NCBI RefSeq assembly: GCF_001426665.1 | Contig: NZ_LMEY01000001.1 | Coordinates: forward strand, 1,406,773-1,470,772 | Source: Rhizobium sp. Root1334 | GTDB lineage: Bacteria; Pseudomonadota; Alphaproteobacteria; Rhizobiales; Rhizobiaceae | Length of the DNA: 64,000 nt | Direction: 5' to 3' | In this document: positions 55,175 to 64,000 of the stretch, piece after piece | Numbering within the stretch: the stretch's first letter is position 1 | Layout of the letters: the number at the start of each line of letters is the position of its first letter | The notes under the pieces: generated by a model | The model's database searches: none | What the model was told of the DNA's origin: nothing | The model's input: only the letters and a program-made list of their open reading frames with translations | Made by a program: the position numbers and the translations under genes

Positions 55175-55864
55175 ATGACAACGCAAAATACCGCCGCAAA
55201 CTTCAACGGCCAGAAACCAGTCATCGATGCCGACGACGCAGTAATGCTGTTGATCGACCACCAGAGCGGCCTTTTCCAGACCATCGGCGACATGCCGATG
55301 CCGGTCCTGCGCAACCACGCTGCCGCACTCGCCAAGATGGCCACGCTGAGCAAAATGCCGGTGATCACCACCGCCTCCGTGCCGCAGGGTCCGAACGGTC
55401 CGCTGATCCCCGAAATCCATGCAAACGCCCCGCACGCCACCTATATCGCCCGCAAAGGCGAGATCAACGCCTGGGACAATGCCGATTTCGTCGCGGCGGT
55501 GAAGGCAACTGGCCGCAAGACGCTGATCATCGCAGGCACCATTACCAGCGTCTGCATGGCCTTCCCGGCGATCGCGGCCGTTCATGACGGCTACAAGGTC
55601 TTTGCAGTCATCGATGCCTCCGGCACCTATTCGAAGATGGCCGAGGAAATCACGCTTGCACGTGTCGTCCAGGCCGGTGTCGTTCCGATGGACATGGCTG
55701 CGGTCGCGTCCGAGCTGCAGAAGACCTGGCACCGCGCTGATGCGCAGGATTGGGCGGAAATCTACACCAAGATCTTCCCGGCCTATCAGCTTCTGATCGA
55801 GAGCTACGCCCGCGCCCAGCAGGTCGTGACCAATCAGGAGCAGCTGGACTCGCAGCGCACCTAA
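55175..55864 (+). CDS. Isochorismatase-like cysteine hydrolase (YcaC type)
   Basis: 229 residues. The catalytic triad of the family is visible: Asp28 in MLLIDHQSG, Lys94 in IARKGEINAWDN and Cys127 in GTITSVCMAFPA. The cis-peptide region precedes the Cys. YcaC-type proteins are of unknown substrate; relatives hydrolyse N-carbamoylsarcosine or isochorismate. It lies downstream of the pirin gene in the same direction and probably shares its LysR control. A very strong terminator follows. Confidence 0.9.
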   Translation: MTTQNTAANFNGQKPVIDADDAVMLLIDHQSGLFQTIGDMPMPVLRNHAAALAKMATLSKMPVITTASVPQGPNGPLIPEIHANAPHATYIARKGEINAWDNADFVAAVKATGRKTLIIAGTITSVCMAFPAIAAVHDGYKVFAVIDASGTYSKMAEEITLARVVQAGVVPMDMAAVASELQKTWHRADAQDWAEIYTKIFPAYQLLIESYARAQQVVTNQEQLDSQRT

Positions 55865-55867
55865 CGA

Positions 55868-55906
55868 AAAATGCGCGGCAGGGCGTAAAACCCTGCCGCG
55901 CATTTT
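55868..55906 (+). terminator. Intrinsic terminator after the isochorismatase gene
   Basis: AAAATGCGCGGCAGGG (55868-55883) pairs with CCCTGCCGCGCATTTT (55891-55906): a 16-base perfect stem and a seven-base loop with TTTT at the 3' edge. Confidence 0.92.
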
Positions 55907-55953
55907 AAACTGCAATACCCGACGATAGCCGGCAGGCGCTTCAAGGTGCCCCG

Positions 55954-56040
55954 GCAATCGCGTAAAATTCCGCGCCGCTCCGGAATGATATGGACGGCCA
56001 TCGCGGCCCGCGCTATCCCTTGTCGCCATGAAAAAAGGTG
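55954..56040 (+). repeat. polA promoter/start region, duplicated copy
   Basis: The partner of 52876-52964 in opposite orientation; about 77 of 87 positions agree. It contains the putative promoter, the ATG of polA and its first four codons. Two small inverted repeats (ATTCC/GGAAT and GGCC/GGCC) are kept in both copies, although their loop bases differ. Confidence 0.8.
55990..56018 (+). promoter_or_regulatory. Candidate polA promoter, near-leaderless
   Basis: ATGGAC (55990-55995), 17 bases and CTATCC (56013-56018): four of six and four of six matches to rhizobial CTTGAC-N17-CTATAT. With the usual distance, transcription would start about three bases before the polA ATG at 56028. There is no Shine-Dalgarno sequence before that ATG, which is consistent with a leaderless or nearly leaderless mRNA. 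Confidence 0.5.
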
Positions 56041-59000
56041 ATCATCTCTTCCTCGTCGACGGCTCCGGGTTCATTTTCCGGGCGTTCCACGCCATCCCGC
56101 CGCTCAACCGCAAATCGGATGGCCTGCCGGTCAATGCCGTCTCTGGTTTCTGCAACATGCTGTGGAAGCTTTTGACCGACGCGCGCGACACGTCCGTCGG
56201 TGTGACGCCGACCCATTTCGCCGTTATCTTCGACTATTCCTCGAAGACCTTCCGCAACGAACTCTACGACCAGTACAAGGCAAACCGCACCGCACCGCCG
56301 GAAGACCTGATCCCGCAATTCGGGCTGATCCGCCATGCGACACGCGCCTTCAACCTGCCCTGCATCGAAAAGGAAGGGTATGAGGCCGACGACCTGATCG
56401 CCACCTATGCGCGGATGGCGGAGGCGGAAGGCGCCGATGTGACGATCATCTCCTCCGACAAAGACCTGATGCAGCTCATCACCGCCAATGTGTCGATGTA
56501 CGACAGCATGAAGGACAAACAGATCTCGATCCCGGAAGTGATCGAGAAATGGGGCGTGCCGCCGGAAAAGATGATCGACCTGCAGGCGATGACCGGCGAC
56601 AGCACCGATAACGTGCCCGGCATTCCCGGTATCGGTCCGAAGACAGCGGCCCAGCTTCTGGAAGAGTTCGGCGATCTCGACACGCTGCTTGCCCGCGCCG
56701 GTGAGATCAAGCAGCAGAAACGCCGCGAAAACATCATCGCCAATACCGAACTGGCCAAGCTTTCGCGCCAGCTTGTCATGCTGAAGACCGATACGCCGAT
56801 CGACGTACCGCTGGATGATTTCGAGCTGCATGCGCAGGATGGGCCAAAGCTCGTTGCCTTCCTGAAGACGATGGAATTCACCACGCTCACCCGCCGCGTC
56901 GCCGCTGCGACCGAGACGGATGCCGATGCCGTCGAGCCAGCGTCCGTTCCGGTCGAATGGGGCGCACAGGCGCGTGGGCCCGATCTCGACAAGGGCGAAG
57001 CGGCCTCCCCATCAGCGCTTTCTTCTGCGAAATCAGCATCCCTTGGAAGCGCAGCGCAAGCGGCAACCTCTCTGGCCGCTACTCCCGATGGAGGCCCGGC
57101 AGATGCGACACCGCAAAACCTGGCACAGGGGCGGGCCGAACTCTTTGCAACGGCAAAGATCGACCGCAGCGCCTATGTGACGATCCGCGATATCGCAACG
57201 CTCGATGCCTGGATTGCTGCGGCGCGTGAAACCGGCCTCGTTGCCTTCGACACGGAAACCACCTCGCTCGACGCGATGCAGGCTGAACTCGTCGGCTTTT
57301 CGCTGGCCATTGCCGATAACAGCAAGGACCCGTCCGGCACCGATATTCGCGCTGCTTATGTGCCGCTCCTCCACAAGACCGGCGGCAACGATCTTTTCAG
57401 TGACGGCGTGAAGCTCGCAGAGGGCCAGATTCCGGCCGCAGCCGCGCTCGAGCGATTGAAGGACCTGTTGGAGGACCCATCAGTTCTGAAGATCGCGCAG
57501 AACCTCAAATACGATTATCTGGTGATGAAACGCCACGGCATCAGCATTGTCAGCTTCGACGATACGATGCTGATGTCCTACGTTGTCGACGCCGGCGCCG
57601 GTACGCACGGCATGGATTCACTGTCGGAAAAATGGCTCGGCCATCAACCTATTCCCTACAAGGATGTTGCCGGCACAGGCAAATCCTCCGTCAGCTTCGA
57701 TTATGTCGATATCGACAAGGCAACCGCCTATGCGGCCGAAGATGCCGATGTCACACTCAGGCTCTGGCAGGTGCTGAAGCCCCGTCTGGCCGCCAAGAAC
57801 CTCAACACGGTCTATGAGCGTCTGGAGCGACCGCTGGTGCCGGTGCTGGCTCGCATGGAAGAGCGCGGCATCACCATCGACCGGCAGATCCTGTCGCGGC
57901 TGTCGGGTGAATTGGCACAGGGTGCGGCTGGCCTCGAACACGAAATCTACGGGCTTGTCGGCGAAAGCTTCAATATCGGCTCGCCCAAACAGCTTGGCGA
58001 TATCCTGTTTGGCCGGCTTGGCCTGCCGGGCGGCGCCAAGACCAAGACTGGGCAATGGTCGACCTCGGCCTCGGTGCTTGAAGACCTCGCCGCCGACGGC
58101 CATGAGCTCCCGCGCAAGATTGTCGACTGGCGGCAGCTGACCAAGCTGAAATCCACGTACACCGACGCACTTCCTGGTTTCGTGCATCCGGAGACGAAGC
58201 GCGTCCACACGTCCTATGCGCTGGCCGCAACGACCACAGGTCGCCTTTCGTCCTCCGACCCGAACCTGCAGAACATTCCGGTGCGCACCGCCGAAGGCCG
58301 CAAGATTCGCACGGCCTTTATCTCGACGCCGGGCCACAAGCTGGTTTCGGCTGACTATAGCCAGATCGAACTGCGCGTTCTTGCCCATGTCGCCGAGATT
58401 CCACAGCTGAAACAGGCCTTTTCCGATGGTATCGATATCCACGCGATGACGGCCTCGGAAATGTTTGGCGTGCCGGTCGAAGGCATGCCGAGCGAAATCC
58501 GCCGCCGTGCCAAGGCAATCAATTTCGGCATCATCTATGGCATCTCCGCCTTCGGCCTTGCCAACCAGCTGTCGATCGAGCGCTCGGAAGCGGGCGACTA
58601 CATCAAGAAGTACTTCGAACGCTTCCCCGGTATCCGCGACTATATGGAAAGCACCAAGGCGTTTGCGCGGGAAAATGGTTATGTCGAAACCATCTTCGGC
58701 CGCCGGGCGCACTATCCGGACATTCGTTCGTCCAACCCCTCGCACCGCGCCTTCAACGAACGCGCCGCGATCAATGCGCCAATCCAGGGCTCGGCCGCCG
58801 ACATCATCCGTCGCGCGATGGTGAAGATGGAGCCTGCACTCGAACAGGCAGGACTTTCGGCCCGCGCGCGCATGCTTCTGCAGGTGCATGACGAATTGAT
58901 CTTCGAGGTCGAAGATGCCGATGTCGAACGTTCGATCCCGCTGATCGTCTCGGTCATGGAGAATGCGGCAATGCCGGCGCTCGACATGAAGGTGCCGCTC

Positions 59001-59045
59001 AAGGTCGATGCGCGGGCTGCGCATAATTGGGATGAAGCGCACTAA
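56028..59045 (+). CDS. polA: DNA polymerase I
   Basis: 1005 residues. The 5'-3' exonuclease domain (1-290) has HLFLVDGSGFIFRAFHAIP and TGDSTDNVPGIPGIGPKTA. A low-complexity Ala/Ser linker covers about 300-375. The 3'-5' exonuclease domain (about 385-590) keeps its catalytic acids: Asp and Glu in FDTETTSLD, Asp in LKYDYLV and Asp in YAAEDADVTLRLW. The polymerase (about 600-1005) has DYSQIELRVLAH (motif A), RRRAKAINFGIIYGISAFGL (motif B) and VHDELIFEV (motif C). It repairs and matures DNA. Confidence 0.98.
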   Translation: MKKGDHLFLVDGSGFIFRAFHAIPPLNRKSDGLPVNAVSGFCNMLWKLLTDARDTSVGVTPTHFAVIFDYSSKTFRNELYDQYKANRTAPPEDLIPQFGLIRHATRAFNLPCIEKEGYEADDLIATYARMAEAEGADVTIISSDKDLMQLITANVSMYDSMKDKQISIPEVIEKWGVPPEKMIDLQAMTGDSTDNVPGIPGIGPKTAAQLLEEFGDLDTLLARAGEIKQQKRRENIIANTELAKLSRQLVMLKTDTPIDVPLDDFELHAQDGPKLVAFLKTMEFTTLTRRVAAATETDADAVEPASVPVEWGAQARGPDLDKGEAASPSALSSAKSASLGSAAQAATSLAATPDGGPADATPQNLAQGRAELFATAKIDRSAYVTIRDIATLDAWIAAARETGLVAFDTETTSLDAMQAELVGFSLAIADNSKDPSGTDIRAAYVPLLHKTGGNDLFSDGVKLAEGQIPAAAALERLKDLLEDPSVLKIAQNLKYDYLVMKRHGISIVSFDDTMLMSYVVDAGAGTHGMDSLSEKWLGHQPIPYKDVAGTGKSSVSFDYVDIDKATAYAAEDADVTLRLWQVLKPRLAAKNLNTVYERLERPLVPVLARMEERGITIDRQILSRLSGELAQGAAGLEHEIYGLVGESFNIGSPKQLGDILFGRLGLPGGAKTKTGQWSTSASVLEDLAADGHELPRKIVDWRQLTKLKSTYTDALPGFVHPETKRVHTSYALAATTTGRLSSSDPNLQNIPVRTAEGRKIRTAFISTPGHKLVSADYSQIELRVLAHVAEIPQLKQAFSDGIDIHAMTASEMFGVPVEGMPSEIRRRAKAINFGIIYGISAFGLANQLSIERSEAGDYIKKYFERFPGIRDYMESTKAFARENGYVETIFGRRAHYPDIRSSNPSHRAFNERAAINAPIQGSAADIIRRAMVKMEPALEQAGLSARARMLLQVHDELIFEVEDADVERSIPLIVSVMENAAMPALDMKVPLKVDARAAHNWDEAH

Positions 59046-59128
59046 ATGTTGGGAAGCCGCGGCTTGCATCGCGGCGCTCCACCTGCATGATGGGGTCTAT
59101 ATCCTCATAACGCATTGGAGTCGTTGAT

Positions 59129-60112
59129 ATGCCCCTGTCACAATTTCCCGTCTTCGATCTCGGTGCCTTTGAAAAAGCGGATGCCGAGAGGAAGCGGGAA
59201 TTGGGCAAACAGGTCGATGCCATTTGCCGGACGACCGGATTTCTGGCGATCCGCAATCATGGTGTACCGCAGGCCATCATCGATGCCGTCTGGGGCAAGG
59301 CGCACGCCTTTTTCGACCTGCCGCCGGAAGAAAAGCAAAATGCCCGGGCGCCTTACAAGGGCTATCCCTATGGCTATCTCGGCCCCGAGCTGGAGGCTTT
59401 GGCAAAATCCCGCGACATCGACAGCCCGCCGGACCTGAAGGAAAGCTTCAACGGCGGACCTTTGACACAGCCGGTATCCATGACCGATCCGGAAGCGCTG
59501 GCCTTTTGTTATGCGGCGACGATCTGGCCGGAAAAGCCTGATGGCTTCGTCGAAGCCTGGAAAGCCTATTATGCCTCGCTCGAGGACCTGGCCGCCCGTG
59601 TCATGCGCCTCTTTGCCGTAGCGCTTGATCTGCCAGAAAACTACTTCGAGCGTTTCATCGATACGCCGATCAGTGCTTTGCGCGCGCTGAATTATCCGGA
59701 GCAACACGTGCCGCCGAAACCCGGCCAGCTGCGCGCCGGTGCGCATACGGATTATGGCAGCCTGACGATCCTCCTTCCGCAGGCGGGATCGAAGGGACTG
59801 GAACTGATGACGCCGGACGGCCAGTGGAAGCCTGTACCGCCGGTTCCCGGTGCCTTCGTCATCAATATCGGCGACCTGATGGCGCGCTGGACCAATGACC
59901 GCTGGGTTTCGACGCTGCACCGCGTCGTCAATCCATCACCGGAGGATGGCGGCATGGCGCGGCGGCAATCGCTCGCCTTTTTCCATCAGCCCAACTGGGA
60001 CGCTGAGATTGCCGTGCTGGACGCCTGCCTGAACGAGGGCGAGACAGCAAAACATGCACCGGTTCTGTCGGGGCCTTATCTGATGAGCAAGTTCAAATCG
60101 ACATCAGCCTGA
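59129..60112 (+). CDS. Isopenicillin N synthase-like 2-oxoglutarate/Fe(II) oxygenase
   Basis: 327 residues. The N-terminal DIOX_N region has PVFDLGAFEKADAE and FLAIRNHGVP. The iron ligands are His206 and Asp208 in RAGAHTDYGSLTIL and His264 in STLHRVVNP. The co-substrate-binding Arg279-x-Ser281 lies in ARRQSLAFFH. The family includes flavonoid, ethylene-forming and isopenicillin N synthase-type oxygenases. The physiological substrate in rhizobia is unknown. It follows polA by 83 bases. Confidence 0.9.
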   Translation: MPLSQFPVFDLGAFEKADAERKRELGKQVDAICRTTGFLAIRNHGVPQAIIDAVWGKAHAFFDLPPEEKQNARAPYKGYPYGYLGPELEALAKSRDIDSPPDLKESFNGGPLTQPVSMTDPEALAFCYAATIWPEKPDGFVEAWKAYYASLEDLAARVMRLFAVALDLPENYFERFIDTPISALRALNYPEQHVPPKPGQLRAGAHTDYGSLTILLPQAGSKGLELMTPDGQWKPVPPVPGAFVINIGDLMARWTNDRWVSTLHRVVNPSPEDGGMARRQSLAFFHQPNWDAEIAVLDACLNEGETAKHAPVLSGPYLMSKFKSTSA

Positions 60113-60146
60113 CGCCGCCTGCAAACCGGCTGCGAAACAGGATAGA

Positions 60147-60788
60147 TCAGGAAGCGGCCAGCGCTTCCGCAGTTGCTGGTGTCTGGCGAAAGCTGTCGAA
60201 CAGACGTTTCAGCCCGTCCTTGCCTTCCGACGCCAGATCAAAGCGGCGGCCAAACAGCAACCACTCGCTGCAAAGGCCTTCCATCATCCAGCGCAGCGCT
60301 TTGGTGGCAGACTGAGGCGTCCAGTTTCCATTGAGAAAGCCCTCGCTCCGGGCCGTATCAAAAGCGCTATCGAGCATTACGGTGTGCCGGTCATCGACCT
60401 CTTGCTGCTTTTCCAGAACCGGCAGCAGATCCTCGCCGTAAGGGCAGCGCAGAAGAATGGTGAAGATGCGCTGGCGATGTTCGTCGCCGGCCAGTTGGTC
60501 GAGCCAGTCTCCGGCTGACTTCTCGATATAGCACAGCACATCAGCACCCGGCTGCACGACATTGCGGGCGATCATGTCTTCCAGCGGCAAGTTTACGGTA
60601 TTGTAGAGCTCGAGAAACAGATCGGTCTTGTTGGAAAAATGCCAATAGATGGCGCCGCGCGTTACGCCGGCCGCCTTGGCGACATCATCGAGTGATGCAG
60701 TGGAAACGCCTTTCTCGAAGAAAACCCGTTCCGCAGCATTCAGAATGCTGTTGCGGGTCTCTTCCGCCTCGGCTTTTGTTCTACGCAT
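60147..60788 (-). CDS. TetR family regulator downstream of the RND pump
   Basis: 213 residues. The N-terminal HTH (10-60) has NAAERVFFEKGVSTASLDDV and [20 protein letters not shown], typical of AcrR. The C-terminal region has the TetR_C_2 pattern (AcrR/TtgR-like, GNWTPQSATKALRWMMEGLCSEW in outline). It is on the same strand as the RND transporter and starts 49 bases after the pump's end, across a terminator. It may control the pump or a distant target. It is convergent with the oxygenase gene. Confidence 0.9.
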   Translation of the reverse strand: MRRTKAEAEETRNSILNAAERVFFEKGVSTASLDDVAKAAGVTRGAIYWHFSNKTDLFLELYNTVNLPLEDMIARNVVQPGADVLCYIEKSAGDWLDQLAGDEHRQRIFTILLRCPYGEDLLPVLEKQQEVDDRHTVMLDSAFDTARSEGFLNGNWTPQSATKALRWMMEGLCSEWLLFGRRFDLASEGKDGLKRLFDSFRQTPATAEALAAS

Positions 60789-60805
60789 GACGCCTCCTCA
60801 ACCGG

Positions 60806-60829
60806 AAAAGGCCCGCCTTCCGGCGGGCC
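60806..60829 (-). terminator. Intrinsic terminator of the RND pump operon
   Basis: On the minus strand: GGCCCGCC, loop GGAA, GGCGGGCC and TTTT. It lies between the pump's stop codon and the TetR start, so the TetR probably has its own promoter or relies on readthrough. Confidence 0.82.
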
Positions 60830-60836
60830 GTCTCCA

Positions 60837-63800
60837 TTATTCTGCCGGTGTAGAGGCCGTTTCCGCATCCGCACCGATCGGCTTCAACGTCGTTCTGCGG
60901 AACAGCTTCATGATGAACACGAAGAAGACCGGCACGAAGAAGATCGCCAACACCGTCGCCGAGATCATGCCCCCCATGACGCCGGTACCGATGGCGCGCT
61001 GGCTGCCGGAGCTTGCGCCGGTGGCAATCGCCAGCGGCAGAACACCGAGGGTAAAGGCCAGCGAGGTCATCAGGATCGGACGGAAGCGCAGGTGCGCCGC
61101 CTCGATGGTGGCATCCAGCAACGGTTTTCCGGCCTCCATCTGCTCCTTGGCGAACTCGATGATCAGGATCGCGTTCTTCGCCGATAGTCCGATGATCGCG
61201 ATCAGGCCGACCTTGAAGTAAACGTCGTTCGGCATGTCCCGCAGGATCACGGCCAAAACCGCACCGATGACGCCAAGCGGCACCACCATCATCACCGCAA
61301 CGGGGATGCTCCAGCTTTCATAGAGCGCTGCAAGGCACAGGAAGATCAAGAGGCAGGACAGCGCCACCAGAAGCGGTGCCTGAGTGCCCGAGGCGATTTC
61401 TTCCCGCGACTGCCCCGTCCACTCATAGCCGAAGCCGGGAGGAAGCTGACTGAACAGACGTTCCATTTCGGCGATCGCTTCACCGGAGGAATAGCCTGCA
61501 TTGGCCTGGCCGCTGATCGGCACTGACGGGTAGCCGTTATAGCCGACGGTCTGTGTCGGGCCGCTCGTCCACTCGATGCTGGCGAAAGCAGACAGAGGCA
61601 CCATGCCGTCATTGCTGTTACGCACGTTGAGCTTCAGAAGGTCGGCCGTCTGCATGCGCCGGTTCTCGTCAGCCTGCACCGTCACACGCTGCAGACGTCC
61701 CGCATTCGGGAAGTCGTTGACATAGGACGAACCGAGATTGGTCGAGATCGTCGAGTTGATCTCCGCAAAGGTCACACCGAACGTGTTGGCCTTTTCACGG
61801 TCGATCAACAGATTGACCTGTGCCGCATCCGGCAGGCCATCGACGCGAACACCAGAGATGACCGGGCTTTGCGCGGCAAGGCCGAGAAGCTGGTCACGCG
61901 CTGCGGCGAGTGCCGCGGCCCCTTGACCACCACGATCCTGCAGGCGGAACTCGAAGCCATTGGAGGTGCCGAGACCCTGGATCGGCGGCGGCGAGAGCGC
62001 AAAGCTGATCGCATCCTTGATCTGGGACATGGCGCCCGATGCCCGGCCGGCGATGACCGAGGCAACATCGTTGGGTCCACGCTCCGACCAGTCCTTCAGC
62101 GTCACGAAGGCGAGGCCGGCATTCTGACCGGTACCGGAGAACGAGAAGCCGCTGATGGCGATGATCCGTTCGACAGCCGGTTCCTGGCTGAAGATGGCTT
62201 CCGTCTGCTCGATAACCTCGGTCGTGCGGTTTCCGGTTGCTTCCGACGGCAGCTGCATCGAGACGATGACGAAGCCCTGGTCTTCATCCGGAAGGAACGA
62301 CGACGGCAGCTGCATGAACAGATACGCCAAACCGCCGAGCAGCACGACATAGATCAGCATGAAGCGCCATGTGCGCGTGACCATGCCGGCGACCCAGCCG
62401 CTATAGCCATGCGACGCCTTGTCGAAGCCGCGGTTGAACAGCCCGAAGAAACCGCGCTTGGCGTGATGATGGCCCTTCGGAACCTGCTTGAGGAAGCTGG
62501 CGCACAATGCTGGCGTCAGCGTCAAGGCGAGCAGAGCCGAGAACAGGATGGAAACCACCATGGTCAGCGAGAACTGCTGGTAGATGACGCCAACGGCGCC
62601 GGGGAAGAAGGCCATCGGAATGAACACGGCCGACAGAACCAGCGTGATGCCGATGACGGCACCGGTGATCTGCTTCATCGCCTTGCGTGTTGCTTCCTTC
62701 GGTGTCAGCCCTTCTTCGGACATGATGCGTTCGACGTTTTCGACGACGATGATCGCATCGTCGACGAGAATGCCGATGGCAAGCACCATGCCGAACATCG
62801 TCAGAACGTTGATCGAGAAGCCCATGGCGAGCATGGCGGCACACGTGCCGAGCAATGCTACGGGAACGACGAGTGTCGGAATGATGGTGTAGCGGATGTT
62901 CTGCAGGAACAGGAACATCACGAGGAACACCAGGGCCACCGCTTCAAGCAGCGTGTGCAGAACCTTTTCGATCGAGATCGCGACGAAGGGCGACGTGTCG
63001 TAGGGGACGGAGTATTCGACGCCCGCCGGGAAAAACGTTGCCAGTTCGTCCATACGCGCCTTGATGGCCGTGGACGTGGCCAGCGCGTTGCCGGTTGGGG
63101 TCAACTGCACGCCGATAGCCGCGGACGGCTTGCCGTTCAGGCGGGTGGAGAAGCTATAGTCCTGACCGCCGATCTCGATGCGGGCAACATCGCGCAGACG
63201 AACCGTGGCACCGTTGAGATTGGCACGCAGGATGATCGCCCCAAACTCTTCAGCCGAGGTGAGCTGGCCCTTGATCAGAACAGGCGCGCTGATCTGCTGT
63301 GTGATCGGGTTCGGCTGGGCGCCGATGCTGCCAGACGCGACCTGGGCGTTCTGTGCGGTGATTGCGGCGTTGATGTCGCTGGCCGTCAGATTGAGGCCAC
63401 GCATCTTGTCCGGATCGAGCCAGATACGCATGGCGCGCTCGGTGGCAAACATCTGCGCACGGCCGACGCCTTCGACGCGCTGGATTTCGTTGAGCACGTT
63501 GCGGCTGAGATAGTCGCCGAGCGAAACCGCATCCATGGAACCGTCGGTGGATGTGAGTGCGAGGATCATCAGGAAGCCGGAACCGGCTTCCTCAACCTCG
63601 ATGCCCTGCTGACGCACGGCATCGGGCAAACGCGCCTCGACGCGGCGAACACGGTTCTGCACGTCGATCGAGGCGTCACCGGAATCAGTGCCCGGAGCAA
63701 AGGTCACGTTGATCGACACGCTGCCTGCAGCGCTGGACGTCGACGAGAAATACTGCATTCCCTCGATGCCGTTCAGCTCATTTTCGATGAGCCGCGTCAC

Positions 63801-63980
63801 ACTCTGGTAGGTCTCTTCCGACGATGCGCCGGGATAGCTGGTGTTGATGGAAATCTGCGGTGGTGCGACGTTCGGATACTGCGAAATCGGCAGCAGCGGC
63901 AGCGCGATGATACCGGAGATCATGATGAAAAGCGCGACGACCCACGCAAAGATCGGCCGGTCGATAAAGAAACTAGGCAT
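60837..63980 (-). CDS. RND multidrug efflux transporter, AcrB/AmeB type
   Basis: 1047 residues. Twelve membrane helices with two large periplasmic loops. The N-terminus MPSFFIDRPIFAWVVALFIM is the HAE-1 signature. The helix 4 proton relay has VLAIGILVDDAIIVVENVER with Asp-Asp, and Lys and Thr counterparts appear in the second half (GLSAKNAILIIEFAKEQ). The pore loop near residue 615 and the docking domains are present. It expels hydrophobic drugs with an adaptor and an outer-membrane channel. The adaptor gene lies before it, beyond the window. The symbol is not given because several paralogues exist in rhizobia. Confidence 0.95.
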   Translation of the reverse strand: MPSFFIDRPIFAWVVALFIMISGIIALPLLPISQYPNVAPPQISINTSYPGASSEETYQSVTRLIENELNGIEGMQYFSSTSSAAGSVSINVTFAPGTDSGDASIDVQNRVRRVEARLPDAVRQQGIEVEEAGSGFLMILALTSTDGSMDAVSLGDYLSRNVLNEIQRVEGVGRAQMFATERAMRIWLDPDKMRGLNLTASDINAAITAQNAQVASGSIGAQPNPITQQISAPVLIKGQLTSAEEFGAIILRANLNGATVRLRDVARIEIGGQDYSFSTRLNGKPSAAIGVQLTPTGNALATSTAIKARMDELATFFPAGVEYSVPYDTSPFVAISIEKVLHTLLEAVALVFLVMFLFLQNIRYTIIPTLVVPVALLGTCAAMLAMGFSINVLTMFGMVLAIGILVDDAIIVVENVERIMSEEGLTPKEATRKAMKQITGAVIGITLVLSAVFIPMAFFPGAVGVIYQQFSLTMVVSILFSALLALTLTPALCASFLKQVPKGHHHAKRGFFGLFNRGFDKASHGYSGWVAGMVTRTWRFMLIYVVLLGGLAYLFMQLPSSFLPDEDQGFVIVSMQLPSEATGNRTTEVIEQTEAIFSQEPAVERIIAISGFSFSGTGQNAGLAFVTLKDWSERGPNDVASVIAGRASGAMSQIKDAISFALSPPPIQGLGTSNGFEFRLQDRGGQGAAALAAARDQLLGLAAQSPVISGVRVDGLPDAAQVNLLIDREKANTFGVTFAEINSTISTNLGSSYVNDFPNAGRLQRVTVQADENRRMQTADLLKLNVRNSNDGMVPLSAFASIEWTSGPTQTVGYNGYPSVPISGQANAGYSSGEAIAEMERLFSQLPPGFGYEWTGQSREEIASGTQAPLLVALSCLLIFLCLAALYESWSIPVAVMMVVPLGVIGAVLAVILRDMPNDVYFKVGLIAIIGLSAKNAILIIEFAKEQMEAGKPLLDATIEAAHLRFRPILMTSLAFTLGVLPLAIATGASSGSQRAIGTGVMGGMISATVLAIFFVPVFFVFIMKLFRRTTLKPIGADAETASTPAE

Positions 63981-63991
63981 CGATCAGATCC

Positions 63992-64000
63992 TCACTTCGC
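63992..64000 (-). CDS. Possible end of the RND adaptor gene, cut by the window
   Basis: On the minus strand GCG AAG TGA ends 11 bases before the RND start codon. Only two residues and the stop are visible. It is the expected place for the membrane fusion protein of the pump, but this is inferred only from gene order. Confidence 0.3.
   Translation of the reverse strand, partial: AK

Overview
The window is a stretch of high-GC, densely coding alphaproteobacterial chromosome. It almost certainly comes from a member of the Rhizobiaceae (Rhizobium / Agrobacterium / Allorhizobium group). Evidence includes the DUF2244-nth pair, the recF-moeB block, the alphaproteobacterial-type RpoH promoter before dnaK, rhizobial-type CTTGAC-N17-CTATAT-like promoters, the palindromic intergenic repeat family at 181-364, and the yejABEF and mgsA-glk arrangements. 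No CRISPR array, rRNA, tRNA, insertion sequence or prophage was seen.

Layout. 1-8.2 kb: an end of an unknown gene, an inverted pair of intergenic palindromic repeats, small enzymes (NTF2-like protein, M15-like peptidase, acetyltransferase, aldo/keto reductase, Gfo/Idh/MocA oxidoreductase), then xseA, a quinone reductase-like flavoprotein, and a MarR regulator with an NlpC/P60 peptidase. 8.2-16.4 kb: a hydroxyacid dehydrogenase, the complete yejABEF peptide importer, and divergent mepA. 16.5-21.4 kb: central metabolism (mgsA, glk, an MsbA-like exporter, dapB, gpmA). 21.6-27.6 kb: an orphan Imm11-like immunity gene, an Ada-like alkylation repair protein, DUF2244-nth, a TetR/VOC pair with visible operators, and an MFS exporter with its TetR. 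27.8-32.9 kb: adenosine kinase, an SH3 protein, glyoxylate reductase and the recF-moeB-GNAT operon. 33-37 kb: a MarR-EmrA-EmrB efflux operon and a GST. 37.2-40.7 kb: dnaJ and dnaK. 41-42.1 kb: a small toxin/immunity-like locus with a nonsense-interrupted toxin leader. 42.1-47.5 kb: penicillin-binding protein 1A, a run of small stress-type proteins, and a cold-shock protein. 47.6-56 kb: a UPF0104 membrane protein, an M20 peptidase, a MarR, a structured sRNA candidate, an AspT-type antiporter, and a LysR/pirin/isochorismatase group. 56-64 kb: polA, a 2-oxoglutarate oxygenase-like protein, and an RND pump with a TetR, cut by the window end.

Most of the window is housekeeping. The points that stand out are: (1) an 87-89 bp copy of the polA promoter and start-codon region in front of the AspT-type transporter gene, both copies keeping the same promoter-like hexamers; (2) a toxin/immunity pair whose toxin has a PAGNPDGGQW leader, a Cys/Asp-His/Cys nuclease-like tail and an in-frame stop upstream; (3) a three-hairpin, C-rich-loop small RNA candidate at 50.66-50.81 kb; (4) clear palindromic operators before several regulator genes; and (5) palindromes that contain the stop codons of convergent genes.
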